Part shown: one piece after another, positions 43,248-52,772 of the stretch
How the letters are laid out: each line of letters begins with the position of its first letter
Numbering within the stretch: position 1 is the stretch's first letter
Assembly: GCA_014381825.1 (NCBI GenBank)
Contig: JACNKX010000081.1
Span: 62,001-126,000 of the forward strand
DNA from: Planctomycetota bacterium
GTDB lineage: Bacteria > Planctomycetota > Planctomycetia > Pirellulales > Pirellulaceae
Direction: 5' to 3'
Length of the DNA: 64,000 nucleotides
Notes under the pieces: model-generated
The model's input: only the letters and a program-made list of their open reading frames with translations
Databases searched by the model: none
Told to the model about the DNA's origin: nothing
Program-made: the position numbers and the translations under genes

Positions 43248-45842
43248 CTATCTCACAAACAAAAACTCTTTCGTATTGAAGATCGCCCACAGAATATCTT
43301 CGTACGCCTGTTGCTTGTTTTCGTTGGTCTCGGTGTGCGAAAGAACGAACTTCAATTCTTCGTCGTTCGGAGCGCGAGCGTAGGCCCAGTAGTACAACTC
43401 CGTCACCTTCTCGGCGTCCGTCAATTCTTTGTCCTGAGCTAACTGGCGAGCGCGACCGTTGCCGTTGGTCAGCCGGCCTTGGATATCGGTCGAATTGAGT
43501 AGGTGCAGGGATTGCGCGAGGTTCGCATCAGCGCTGCGTTCGCATTCGCAAGCGCTCGCGGCTTCCGGTTTGCCGAAGACTTGCAGGAAGTAGTCGTTAA
43601 AGCCGTTGTCTGGCAGCTGCGTCGCTCGTGTTCCGACCGGAACGCCGCTAAAGCGGGCTTGCACGCCAGCGACTTGATTGATTGCATCATACAGCGGCTC
43701 GGCGTTCAACCGCCGAGGATAGAAGCTGGAGAAGTTCTGGCGATCACGCCCGTTGAACTCGTTGGGTTCGGAACTCAACTGATACGTACTAGATCCGCAA
43801 ATCTGGCGGATCAGATCTTTCAAATCAAACTTGCTCTGCACGAAGTGCGCGGCCAAGGCGTCGAGCAACTCGGGATTCGAAGGCGGATTCGTCGCACGCA
43901 TGTCGTCTTCCGGATCGACGATGCCACGGCCAAAGAAATGCTTCCAGTAGCGATTCGCCAATGCCCTCGCGAAGAAAGGGTTGTCCGTAGCACTCATCCA
44001 ATCGACGAGGTGGTGACGAGGATCCTCGTAAGCCGGAATGTCGAGCGGTTCGCCACCGAGCCCCGTCGGTTTGAGGCTATCGCCCGTTCGCGGATTTCGC
44101 GACGTGGCGACTCCGTCTCGATGAAAAACGGTATCGTTGACGTTGTTGATCGCGAACTTGCTTCGCTTTAAGCCAACTTGCTTGAAGAATGCCTCGAAGC
44201 TGTAGTAGTCGTTCTGGCTCCACTTCTCGAACGGATGGTGGTGGCAGCGGGCACATTGAATCCGCATGCCGAGAAAAAGCTGGGCAGTATCTTCCATCTG
44301 GGTTGCCGATGTCGTGACGACTTTGAACCAGGCCGACGGTGGATGCGACTTTGGATCGCCGGACGCCGCGAGGACGTTCCGCACAAACTGATCGTACGGC
44401 ATGTTTTGCTGTAACGCCTGACGAATCCAGGTATGGAAGCCAAATGTGTACGGGATATCATTCGCATTGACGCGTTTGTTTCGCAGCACGTTTGCCCACT
44501 TGTTCGCAAAGTAATCCGCGTAGCCGGGGCTGTTCAATAAATCGTCGATTAGCTTAGTACGCTTGTTCGCATCCTTGTTTGCGATGAACGCTCGTGCTTC
44601 CTCGGCCGTTGGCAATCGTCCTGCGATGTCGTTTGTCACTCGGCGAATAAACGTCGTGTCGTCGCACAGCTCGGAAGGCGGAATGCCAAGTTTCTGGAGC
44701 TTCGCAAACACATGCTTGTCAACGAAGGTGCGCTCCGGTGGGAGGCTGGTGAAATTGATGCCCAGCGGCACGTTCGCTCGAAAAACGGCGACTCGGCTTT
44801 GAAAGCGAACCATAATCGCGACGTCGCCGGGGATGTCCGACGTGGTGATCAAGCCCGTTGTCGTCGCTGCGGCCATTTCAGCTTCGTTCGGTTCGTAGGT
44901 CGCAATTCGCGTGACATCGCGGGTGGTGCCGTCGCTGTAGTGAGCGACCACGATCACTTGTTGTTTGGTATCGGGATTCATCGATTGCGTTTTGGGGAAG
45001 ACCTCGATGCGCTGAATCGTGGGATCGTCTTCCTCGCCGAACGGCGTCCCTTGTTCGATCCAACTGGTAATCAACTGCCATTCGTAGCTGCCCGGTGATA
45101 AACGATGGCCGCCACCGTGAGGCAACTTGTTCGACGGCTTTGTCAGCAGCAAACTGTACTGCGGGTCTGCGTGGAAGATTCGCCGGCCCCGATCTTCCTT
45201 CACCAAGTACTCGTAGTCATCCTTCGGGTAGAAGCCAAGCAACGACAGCTTAAAGCCATTCTGACCGTCGGACTTCCCGTGGCAGCCACCGGCATTGCAG
45301 CCGAGCTTGGTGAAGATCGGAACGATGTCGTTGCTGAAGTTTACGGGAAGCTGCTCGGTGCAGCGTTCAACGATCAGCTTCAGCTTGGTCTCCTTGCCGC
45401 TGGGTTCGCGCGCGGTGATCGTGGCTTCGCCGTCCGCCAACGGAATGACGAAACCCGCCTTGTCGACTTGTAACACACTTGCGTTATCGACACTGTATGT
45501 CACGCGATGTGTCATATCGTGCAATTGGCCGCTGGAGTATTTTCCAGTCACGACAACTTGTTGGCGCGCGTTCTTTCCCCGCAACACTGGCTCGCCGGCC
45601 TGCTCGAAGTTGATCGCCGTCAACTCCCCAAGTTCGCCGAGCCCAGGGAAGTCGGGCGATGCCGCGTTGGCGGTGATGCTTGCCATACAAATAGCTAATG
45701 TCGCAAAACAGACGCAAATTGCGTTCTTTGTAGAAATACTTGTTGGAGTCCACGCTGTAGCGTGCCTACGTGAGCCAATGGCCAGTCCCGGCAGCCTAAA
45801 GGCTGTACTCCAAAGAGTTCTCCGACAAACCGTAGTCTTCAT
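43248..45842 (-). CDS. DUF1549/DUF1553 heme-motif protein with N-terminal Ig-like domain
   Basis: The start ATG 45842 has a strong AGGAGGAG site five bases upstream, which supports it despite an odd 40-residue n-region encoded partly by a repeat element. The signal core is CVCFATLAICMASITANA. The protein is 864 residues. A bacterial Ig-like (Big_2 type) module lies at about 75-160. A heme-like motif with wider spacing follows (CNAGGCHG, about 180-187), next to QNGFKLSLLGF. DUF1549 contains CARCHHHPF at about 530, and DUF1553 runs to the end (NPFFARALANRYWKHFFGRG; terminal EFLFVR). It is a different subtype from the two PSCyt1-containing proteins in this window. It precedes the PPC gene by 29 bases. 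Confidence 0.9.
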   Translation of the reverse strand: MKTTVCRRTLWSTAFRLPGLAIGSRRHATAWTPTSISTKNAICVCFATLAICMASITANAASPDFPGLGELGELTAINFEQAGEPVLRGKNARQQVVVTGKYSSGQLHDMTHRVTYSVDNASVLQVDKAGFVIPLADGEATITAREPSGKETKLKLIVERCTEQLPVNFSNDIVPIFTKLGCNAGGCHGKSDGQNGFKLSLLGFYPKDDYEYLVKEDRGRRIFHADPQYSLLLTKPSNKLPHGGGHRLSPGSYEWQLITSWIEQGTPFGEEDDPTIQRIEVFPKTQSMNPDTKQQVIVVAHYSDGTTRDVTRIATYEPNEAEMAAATTTGLITTSDIPGDVAIMVRFQSRVAVFRANVPLGINFTSLPPERTFVDKHVFAKLQKLGIPPSELCDDTTFIRRVTNDIAGRLPTAEEARAFIANKDANKRTKLIDDLLNSPGYADYFANKWANVLRNKRVNANDIPYTFGFHTWIRQALQQNMPYDQFVRNVLAASGDPKSHPPSAWFKVVTTSATQMEDTAQLFLGMRIQCARCHHHPFEKWSQNDYYSFEAFFKQVGLKRSKFAINNVNDTVFHRDGVATSRNPRTGDSLKPTGLGGEPLDIPAYEDPRHHLVDWMSATDNPFFARALANRYWKHFFGRGIVDPEDDMRATNPPSNPELLDALAAHFVQSKFDLKDLIRQICGSSTYQLSSEPNEFNGRDRQNFSSFYPRRLNAEPLYDAINQVAGVQARFSGVPVGTRATQLPDNGFNDYFLQVFGKPEAASACECERSADANLAQSLHLLNSTDIQGRLTNGNGRARQLAQDKELTDAEKVTELYYWAYARAPNDEELKFVLSHTETNENKQQAYEDILWAIFNTKEFLFVR
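45743..45813. repeat. REPIN-like repeat with terminal inverted repeats, inside a signal-peptide coding region
   Basis: TTGGAGT at 45743-45749 and ACTCCAA at 45807-45813 are inverted ends. Just inside each end is a small hairpin: CACGCTGTAGCGTG on the left and CAGCCTAAAGGCTG on the right. Two hairpins facing each other inside inverted ends is the layout of REPIN-type elements. It is translated on the minus strand as the segment between MKTTVCRRT and TKNAICVCF. Confidence 0.7.
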
Positions 45843-45968
45843 TGCGGCTCCTCCTGGAGCGAATTACTGTTTTGTTAGCTTGGCAGCCACGAACGAAGCG
45901 AGAGACATGAAACGACACAGTCGATCATCTCTGACTTCTTTCCGTGTCTAATGTGGTTGAAATCGTTT

Positions 45969-48680
45969 TCAGCGTGCATTCGTAGGCAGATCGAAAAGTT
46001 GAGCAGTTCCATTATCGGACGCCACGACGATCTGCGAATCGTCGGGCGAGTAGGTGACTGAGTTTAACACGCCACGCGCGAGCATCGTGTGCAATTGTTT
46101 ACCACTGGGAAAGTCCCAGACGATCAAGTGACCGCCGTAACCACATGACAGCAGGCGGTTGCCGGCGTGATTAAAGGCAACACGATAAATGTAATCGGGA
46201 TGGCCCTCGAGCGTGGCCTTGAGCGTGCCGCCGAAAACGTCGTAGACGAAGACCTTTCGATCGATTCCGCCTGCAGCGACTGTCCTTCCATCGAGATGGA
46301 TCGCGACGGTATAAAGCGAGCTTGGCGCGTTGATCTGTTTGAGCTGCCGACCGCCCAGCCGATCCCACAGCCGAATCGTGCTGTCTCCGCCAGCTGACAC
46401 GATCCACGAAGAATCCGCACTCACCGACAAACCGAACACGGTACCCGAGTGGCCACTGAGCGCGCGAATTTGCCGGCCTGCGACGGGGTCCCAGAGACGC
46501 ACTGTATTGTCGGCACTTGCGGACACGAGCGTCGTGCCGTCGTTGCTGAAGACAAGGTTGAAGATGCCGCCGGCATGCCCGGTCATGTTGCGTGTTAGTA
46601 CGGGCGAGGCGTAGGCCCATTCGGCCAACACTCCGGATTCGTGGGCCACGGCGACACGCTGGTTATCCGGTAGAAACGCAATCCGCGCCATCGGCGAATC
46701 GACTGCGCATTCCTGCAGCAAGGTCTGATCGTTCGTCGCGTAGAAGCGAAGCTTTTGATCGGCTCCCGCGACTGCCAGCTTCATAACAGTTTCGTTACTG
46801 AGGGAGAGCGAGACCGCCGGGGCCGGTGTTTTAAACTCCGCCGTCACCGTTCCGTTTCCACTATTCCACACGAAGACGCGACCATCCTCCGCACCAGCAG
46901 CAACGAATTGGTTGTTGACCGACGTAGCAATCGAATGCAACTTGACTTCCTCGGTAGAAATCTCGCGAGCCAGCAGGCCATTGGCAGTTGTCCACAGTTT
47001 GACAATGCCGTCGCCCGCTACGGTGGCGAGCGCATTTCCGCCTTGGTACACAGCCGCGTCAACGATGCTGTTCTCGTGGGCAACGATCGACCGGAGAGCG
47101 GACACCGTTGATCGCCGCAGGCCATTGCTGGCGTCGATCGAGATTAGCGTCTTCGAATCGGGCAAATACGAAACGGCTCGCGTGGGCTTGGCATGATCGG
47201 GGAAGAACTGCAATTCGCCACCGTTGTTGACTTGCCAGGCGTGAACATTGTTACCATCGGTTGCCGCCAGTTGTTGGCTGTTGGGGCTGAACGCAAGCGA
47301 CGTCAAATCACTCGCCTCCGCGACCGTCTTCAGCAACATGCCATCCGCCTGCTGCCACAGCTTAAGCTGTTTGTCGTCTCCCCATGAGGCGATCTTCGTG
47401 TTGTCAACGCTGAGCGCAATGTGCTTAACCGGCGAACTGTGCTCGATCGTCCGAATGAGTTCGCCGTTGCTCTTGTTCCAGAGGCGAATGGTTCCATCCA
47501 ACGACGCCGAAGCGACGACGGTGGCTGAAACCATCAACGCCGTGATGTCACCGGCGTGGCCCTCCATGCTCCGGACGATCTTGCCATCCGCCATGTTCCA
47601 TTGATGAATCTGCTTGTCAGAACCGGCAGACAGGACGGTTGCCGTGTCGGCGAAAGCGACAGCCCGGACAGCTGCGTCGTGACCGGAGTATTTTAGAAGC
47701 TCGGGAAACTTGGCGTCCGCGATGTCCCACACGCGGACCGTTTTGTCTTCGGAGCCGGAAACGAGTCGCGTATGGTTGTTGTTGAAGGCCAGCGAGGTGA
47801 TAGGAGCTTCGTGTCCGAGCAGCGTCGCCACGACCGATCCGTCTTCGACCTTGCGAACGATAATGGTTGGACGATCGTTGAGTCTTCCGGCGGTCGCCAG
47901 TCGCAGGCCGTCAGTGCTGATCGTTGCGAAATCGACAATGAGTTCTTCGCTCGCGATTTCAGAAGGTGATACGATCGGCAGTTGCCACACTTTTGCCAAG
48001 CCATCCGCTCCGGTCGAAATTACTTGCTGATTGTTCGAGTGATAAAACAGGGCGGTGACTTCGCCTCGATGCGCACCGAGAGTTCCCTCCGACGCACGGT
48101 CGATAGTTCGCCACAGCCGGATGAAACCTGCTGCATCGGCGGTGGCGATTTGATTCCGGTCCGCGCGGTAGGCTGCCGCCGTCACATCGGCGGTGTGCCC
48201 TTCGATGACAATCGCGTCGCGTTGCTTTTGCGTGTCCCACAAGCGAACCGTTTTGTCACGGCTGGCGGAGAGAAAGACTGTGGCTTCGGCGTTGAAGGCG
48301 AACGAAGTCGTGGCAGCCTGGTGGCCGGCGAAGATCCGCAGTGGCTTGGTTTGTGGGATATCCCAAAGCTTGATCGTGTTGTCGCGAGCTCCGCTGGCCA
48401 GCACGCGTCCGTTCGGGCTGATCGCCATCGAGCTGACTGGCGCAGTGTTCCCGGTCCACGTTACGAGTTCCTCGCCAGTGGCGGTGTTCCAGAGTTTCAG
48501 TAAGTGATCCGCGCTGGACGTTCCGATTGCCGAGCCATCCGGTGTGAAATCCGCCATCGTCACCGCACCGAGGTGGCCGGAGAACGTGCGCGAAGGTTGC
48601 GAGGCCGGCTGGGCGCAAACAGCGGGTGCGGCCAACAGCATAGTCGCGGCAATTAGTTGCGCGAGGCGAGCTTGCATCAT
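45969..48680 (-). CDS. Secreted WD40-repeat protein (903 aa)
   Basis: The signal peptide MMQARLAQLIAATMLLAAPA ends near VCAQ; ATG 48677 is an equally good start. The rest is about 20 WD40 blades in roughly three propellers, for example GHLGAVTMADFTPDGSAIGT and GHSGTVFGLSVSADSSWIVS. Its first four and last five blades match those of the 1506-residue protein closely. It lacks the three-blade expansion, coiled coil and heme motif of its relatives. It is the first gene of the train; 126 bases separate it from the DUF1549/1553 gene, so an internal promoter is possible. Function unknown, presumably protein-protein contacts in the periplasm. Confidence 0.88.
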   Translation of the reverse strand: MMQARLAQLIAATMLLAAPAVCAQPASQPSRTFSGHLGAVTMADFTPDGSAIGTSSADHLLKLWNTATGEELVTWTGNTAPVSSMAISPNGRVLASGARDNTIKLWDIPQTKPLRIFAGHQAATTSFAFNAEATVFLSASRDKTVRLWDTQKQRDAIVIEGHTADVTAAAYRADRNQIATADAAGFIRLWRTIDRASEGTLGAHRGEVTALFYHSNNQQVISTGADGLAKVWQLPIVSPSEIASEELIVDFATISTDGLRLATAGRLNDRPTIIVRKVEDGSVVATLLGHEAPITSLAFNNNHTRLVSGSEDKTVRVWDIADAKFPELLKYSGHDAAVRAVAFADTATVLSAGSDKQIHQWNMADGKIVRSMEGHAGDITALMVSATVVASASLDGTIRLWNKSNGELIRTIEHSSPVKHIALSVDNTKIASWGDDKQLKLWQQADGMLLKTVAEASDLTSLAFSPNSQQLAATDGNNVHAWQVNNGGELQFFPDHAKPTRAVSYLPDSKTLISIDASNGLRRSTVSALRSIVAHENSIVDAAVYQGGNALATVAGDGIVKLWTTANGLLAREISTEEVKLHSIATSVNNQFVAAGAEDGRVFVWNSGNGTVTAEFKTPAPAVSLSLSNETVMKLAVAGADQKLRFYATNDQTLLQECAVDSPMARIAFLPDNQRVAVAHESGVLAEWAYASPVLTRNMTGHAGGIFNLVFSNDGTTLVSASADNTVRLWDPVAGRQIRALSGHSGTVFGLSVSADSSWIVSAGGDSTIRLWDRLGGRQLKQINAPSSLYTVAIHLDGRTVAAGGIDRKVFVYDVFGGTLKATLEGHPDYIYRVAFNHAGNRLLSCGYGGHLIVWDFPSGKQLHTMLARGVLNSVTYSPDDSQIVVASDNGTAQLFDLPTNAR

Positions 48681-49124
48681 TTCGGAGTGAGGTTGAGGCG
48701 GGGACGTTGCATTGGGGACGCCGCATTAAAGATATCAAGAATACTCGATGCGTTACAAATCAGGATAACCCTTCGGGTCGATAGCACGAGTCGGCCCGAT
48801 GCCCTAAAGCCACCGAAAAATCGTGTTTCCCGGGATGAAACAACGAATGGGGAACGTTCCGACGTCCGTTTCGGATTTTCTGAAACTTGTGCGATAGCTG
48901 TCCGAATCCGCCCAGAATCAATGAATCCTTGAATTAACGCGTCAGCACGCCGGCATTTCGATTCATCTCCCGCGGGCCGAAACAAGGACTGTGTCAAACC
49001 CGTCAGCAATGAAACGAGGCAATAAAGCCTTTCGACGGAACACCTTCAGACACCGCAACGGTCGTTCAGCTTGGAGGTCACCAGTTCACCGAGTACAGCT
49101 TCGCGATTCGTCGCGAGCCCGATC
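48681..49124. other. Leader region of the WD40 gene train; possible promoter
   Basis: About 440 bases hold no convincing gene. On the minus strand a TTGTAA hexamer (48753-48758) and TATCTT (48729-48734) are spaced by 18 bases and lie about 50 bases upstream of the WD40 start. This is compatible with a housekeeping promoter, but sequence alone cannot prove it. Confidence 0.3.
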
Positions 49125-50408
49125 TTACACGTCTGGCAACCGCCATGGGTCACGACGTTGACGATCGAGCAAATGGTTGTCTGCCGCATCAGCGAATTCC
49201 CATCGCTTAGGATTCCACTTCAGTCGCTTCTGGTTCCAGTAGGCAAGATTACCAAGGTGAATAATGCTCACCGTGCGGGCACCTTTTTCGACTTCTGCGA
49301 CGGGCGCTTCGCGACTTTTAATACAGTCGAGCCAATTTCGGTGATGCCCAGGCGACTTGGGCAAATGAACATCATCCTCGCCAAGCGGCGTCTTAACGAT
49401 ATCTTCGGGGTCACTCGTCAGTCGACCTCGATCGATATGCAGCGTTCCGTTTTCCCCGTGGAACGTGCAGCCGCTTGGTCCGCCGTGAACCATCTCGACG
49501 CCGTTTGCATAGATGAAACGAACGCCGCTTGTGGCCTTTGGATCATCCGGCGGAATGATTTCGACGGGCCCCGACTCGTCCATATTCAATGCCCATTGGG
49601 CGATATCATAGTGATGCGCACCCATGTCCGTGTGTCCGCCACCAGAATACTCACGGTAGTTGCGCCACGCCGGAAAGTGATTGTGAGTGCCACGCGGACT
49701 GAGAATGGAGTTGTAAGGACGAAGCGGAGCCTGGCCCAGCCACATGTCCCAGGCAAGATCCGGTTCCAGTTCTTCTCCGGGCAAGTCGCATGGGATACTT
49801 GGAGCACCCACGCCGACGGTGACACGGTGGATCTTCCCCAGTCGACCGCTGCGAATGATTTCCACAGCTTCCCGAAACGGGCCAAACACGTTGGACCGCT
49901 GTTGACTGCCAGTTTGCACAACTCGCTTGTACTTGCGAGCCGCCTCGATACATCGCTTGGCCTCCTCAATCGTCAGCGTCAGCGGTTTTTCGCAGTAGAC
50001 ATCTTTGCCCGACTTACAGGCTTCGATGATCGGGATAGCATGCCAATGATCCGGCGCTGCGATACAAATCGCGTCGATGTCACTTCGTTCGATGATCTTT
50101 CGAAAATCAACGTACGTCTCGCATCCCTTGTAATCCGTCTTTGCACTTGAATACTTGGCTTCGACGCGGCCTTTCGCGCGCTCTCGCCGCTTCTGATCGA
50201 CTTCGCAGACGGCGACCAGTTGCACATCCGACTGAGCCAGAAGTTGGGGGATGTGATAGTCGTTCGCCATCTTACCGCAACCAATCATGGCAACATTGAT
50301 CCGGTCATTCGGTGCCGTGCTGTTGGGGTTGCCCAGAGCAGAAGCGGAAACAATGACCGGTGCAATTGCGGCGGTAGACTTCAAGAATGTTCGTCGGGAA
50401 ATCGTCAT
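49125..50408 (-). CDS. Gfo/Idh/MocA-family oxidoreductase, Tat-exported
   Basis: This 427-residue protein has a twin-arginine leader (TISRRTFLKSTAAIAPVIVS). The NAD(P)-binding Rossmann start is INVAMIGCGKMANDYHIPQL, and the family's CEKPLTLTIEEAK motif (Glu-Lys-Pro near residue 145) is intact. The C-terminal part contains GGGHTDMGAHHYDIAQWALN, with the histidines usual for this family. Tat export fits a protein that folds with its cofactor in the cytoplasm. The substrate is unknown; family members act on sugars, inositols or their derivatives. It stands alone between the WD40 train and a divergent hydrolase gene. Confidence 0.92.
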   Translation of the reverse strand: MTISRRTFLKSTAAIAPVIVSASALGNPNSTAPNDRINVAMIGCGKMANDYHIPQLLAQSDVQLVAVCEVDQKRRERAKGRVEAKYSSAKTDYKGCETYVDFRKIIERSDIDAICIAAPDHWHAIPIIEACKSGKDVYCEKPLTLTIEEAKRCIEAARKYKRVVQTGSQQRSNVFGPFREAVEIIRSGRLGKIHRVTVGVGAPSIPCDLPGEELEPDLAWDMWLGQAPLRPYNSILSPRGTHNHFPAWRNYREYSGGGHTDMGAHHYDIAQWALNMDESGPVEIIPPDDPKATSGVRFIYANGVEMVHGGPSGCTFHGENGTLHIDRGRLTSDPEDIVKTPLGEDDVHLPKSPGHHRNWLDCIKSREAPVAEVEKGARTVSIIHLGNLAYWNQKRLKWNPKRWEFADAADNHLLDRQRRDPWRLPDV

Positions 50409-50749
50409 GGTTATGATCTCATCATCGTGGAATCCAAAGCGAATCGTATGCGACCGTCAGAAGCCTAACCGACTCGACGAACAGTTGCAAAACGTCGGGA
50501 ATTGCATTTCACGTCTGGACACACCTCAGGCGTGCCGGATTCCTGGAACACGCAAGCGGCTTCCATTGACGACCGCGGCTCATTATCTTGCTCATGGTGT
50601 CGTTAGTGACGTCTTCTCGGTACTAGATTATTGTCGGCGTTCGCGAACGGGTCGCGCAACGAGCCTCGTGGAGGAAGTTGGCTTCACTAGCGATATCGCA
50701 GTCGCGAGGCCTTCATTCGGAATGATCGGCTTGAATTCGGAGAATTGTG
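50409..50749. other. Divergent intergenic region, no gene supported
   Basis: About 340 bases separate the Gfo/Idh gene (minus) from the hydrolase gene (plus). No plausible coding frame, repeat or strong hairpin is seen. It should hold the two outward-facing promoters. Confidence 0.4.
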
Positions 50750-52744
50750 ATGAAGTGGCGATCCCGCTGGCTAGACATCTTCGTTGCTATCGCCTTCAGC
50801 CTGTGCCTGAACTCGGTGAGCCTGGGCCAAGTGCGGCAACCGCTTTCCTCCGAGCAACGAAATACGTTCGACGCAGGACTCCGGACTCTGCAACAGTCGC
50901 TCGACGAACTGCACGATCGAACCCCGGGCGACGTCGCGGACGCCGCTATATACCACAAGGGCTTGGCGTGGGCGTTGCGGTACAACGAGGAGTTCTCGAC
51001 GAAAGAGGTGGCGCTGCTGAAAGAGGCCGTGACACGCGGGCGTCAACGTGCGGATGCGCTCGCCGCCGGCAAAACGCCGTGGAGCATGCGTAAGGGCAAG
51101 CTTGTGCTTGGCTATGTCTCGCGAGTGGATGGTTCCGTGCAGCCCTACGGCTTGATTGTGCCGAAGGACTACGACCCGGCGCGGGCGACTCGCCTAGACG
51201 TCGTTCTGCATGGCAGTACACGGCCCGACGGTCTTAACGAATTGCGGTTCATGTCGCGGTTTGATGAAGGTGACGGAGAAAGCCTGTCACCGCCCGATCA
51301 ATCGTTCATCGAATTGCACCCGCTGGGGCGAGTAGAAAACTGCTACCGTTGGGCGGGCGAAACCGACGTGTTCGAGGCCATCTCAGATGTCAGTCGCCGT
51401 TACAACATCGACGGTCGGCGGATCGTGCTGCGGGGCATGTCGATGGGAGCTTCGGGCACATGGCATCTCGGGCTGAAACACCCGGACCGGTTCGTGGCGC
51501 TCGGTCCGTACTGCGGCTACGTTGACACACATCGGTTTTCGGAAACGCCGCTGCCGAACTTCGTCCGAGTCGGACCGTTGCCGGAGCATCAGGAACTCGG
51601 GCTGCACATGCTCGATTCGATCGACTATGCCGCCAACGCCGGTGTGGTTCCAGCCATCGCCTGCATGGGTGAAAAGGATGTCTTCTTTCAAGCGCATGTG
51701 CTGATGGGCGAAGCCATGAAGCGTGAAGGACTGGCGATGGTGAATCTCATCTCTCCCGGCACAGGCCACGTCATCGACCCCAAGACTCACGCCGAACAAC
51801 TGCAGCGAATAGGCGCGTACGCTGCGAAAGGCCTTGATCGGCAACCACATGACTTGCGTTTCGTCACGTGGACCTTGAAGTACAATCGCTGTCACTGGCT
51901 GCAAGTGCTGGGACTAGAACGACATTACGTTCGGGCCGAGATCTCGGCCCACCGGCGCGACGACGTCGTCGAAGTGACCGACCTGAAGAACATCACGCGT
52001 TTTGCGATTCTGACAGCGAACCTGCCGACCGTTCCCAAAGTACTGCGCATCGGCGCAACGGAACTCGAATTGCCGCCCTCGCTCACCTCGACGTCTCAAG
52101 GGATCGTCGTCGTTCGTCAGCGCAATACGTGGAAGCTGGCCGGCGAGTTGGGCCGCGCGTCCCTTCGAGGGAAACGCCCCGGACTGCAAGGTCCGATTGA
52201 CGACGCGTTCACGTCGCCGTTTCTATGCGTTCGAGGTACAGGCCAGCCATGGAACCCGACCGTGCAAACCTATGCCGAGGCCAGCTTGAAACGTTTTTCC
52301 GACGAATGGCATCACTACTTTCGTGGTGAACTGCCCATCAAAGACGACACGGCCGTGACAAGCGAGGACATAAAAACGCGAAACCTGATCCTGTTCGGCG
52401 ATCCGGGCAGCAACCGCTGGATCGCAAAGGTGCTCCCACACTTGCCGCTGACGTGGACGCGGACCGAACTTCGATTCGATGGCCAAACGTACTCGGCCCG
52501 AAATCACCTTCCCGCGCTGATCGCGCCGAATCCGCTCGCGGGTGGCCGAGATCATTACGTTGTACTCAACAGCGGCCATACGTTCCGTGAAAAAGAGTTG
52601 GCCAAACTGAATTACCTACTCTTTCCGCGCTGGGGTGATTGGGCCGTATTGCAGATCGAACCATCGGACGCACGGTCCAATCCGCTCGGAGAGAATGTCT
52701 TGCACGCCGACTATTTCAACGAGCAGTGGGGTATCGATGAGTGA
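50750..52744 (+). CDS. Secreted prolyl-oligopeptidase-like alpha/beta hydrolase
   Basis: The start is ATG 50750 (MKWRSRWLD), with GGAGA six bases upstream; a GTG just before it is less likely. The protein is 664 residues. The signal peptide ends near VSLGQ. The serine nucleophile motif GMSMGASG (Ser near 231) follows RRIVLRGMSMG, the arrangement of dienelactone-hydrolase/S9-type esterases. The histidine could be in SPGTGHVIDP near residue 340. After about residue 370 a second region has no clear match and may be an accessory beta domain (RGTGQPWNPTVQTYAEASLK). I infer an extracellular esterase or peptidase. A second hydrolase gene follows 28 bases later on the same strand. Confidence 0.8.
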   Translation: MKWRSRWLDIFVAIAFSLCLNSVSLGQVRQPLSSEQRNTFDAGLRTLQQSLDELHDRTPGDVADAAIYHKGLAWALRYNEEFSTKEVALLKEAVTRGRQRADALAAGKTPWSMRKGKLVLGYVSRVDGSVQPYGLIVPKDYDPARATRLDVVLHGSTRPDGLNELRFMSRFDEGDGESLSPPDQSFIELHPLGRVENCYRWAGETDVFEAISDVSRRYNIDGRRIVLRGMSMGASGTWHLGLKHPDRFVALGPYCGYVDTHRFSETPLPNFVRVGPLPEHQELGLHMLDSIDYAANAGVVPAIACMGEKDVFFQAHVLMGEAMKREGLAMVNLISPGTGHVIDPKTHAEQLQRIGAYAAKGLDRQPHDLRFVTWTLKYNRCHWLQVLGLERHYVRAEISAHRRDDVVEVTDLKNITRFAILTANLPTVPKVLRIGATELELPPSLTSTSQGIVVVRQRNTWKLAGELGRASLRGKRPGLQGPIDDAFTSPFLCVRGTGQPWNPTVQTYAEASLKRFSDEWHHYFRGELPIKDDTAVTSEDIKTRNLILFGDPGSNRWIAKVLPHLPLTWTRTELRFDGQTYSARNHLPALIAPNPLAGGRDHYVVLNSGHTFREKELAKLNYLLFPRWGDWAVLQIEPSDARSNPLGENVLHADYFNEQWGIDE

Positions 52745-52772
52745 TAGGAATTCACCGAATCGGAGGTTCGCG

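Noticed and set aside
49071-50150. Long plus-strand ORF (359 codons) opposite the Gfo/Idh gene
   Set aside because: It is antisense to a gene with intact family motifs, and its product has no recognisable domain.
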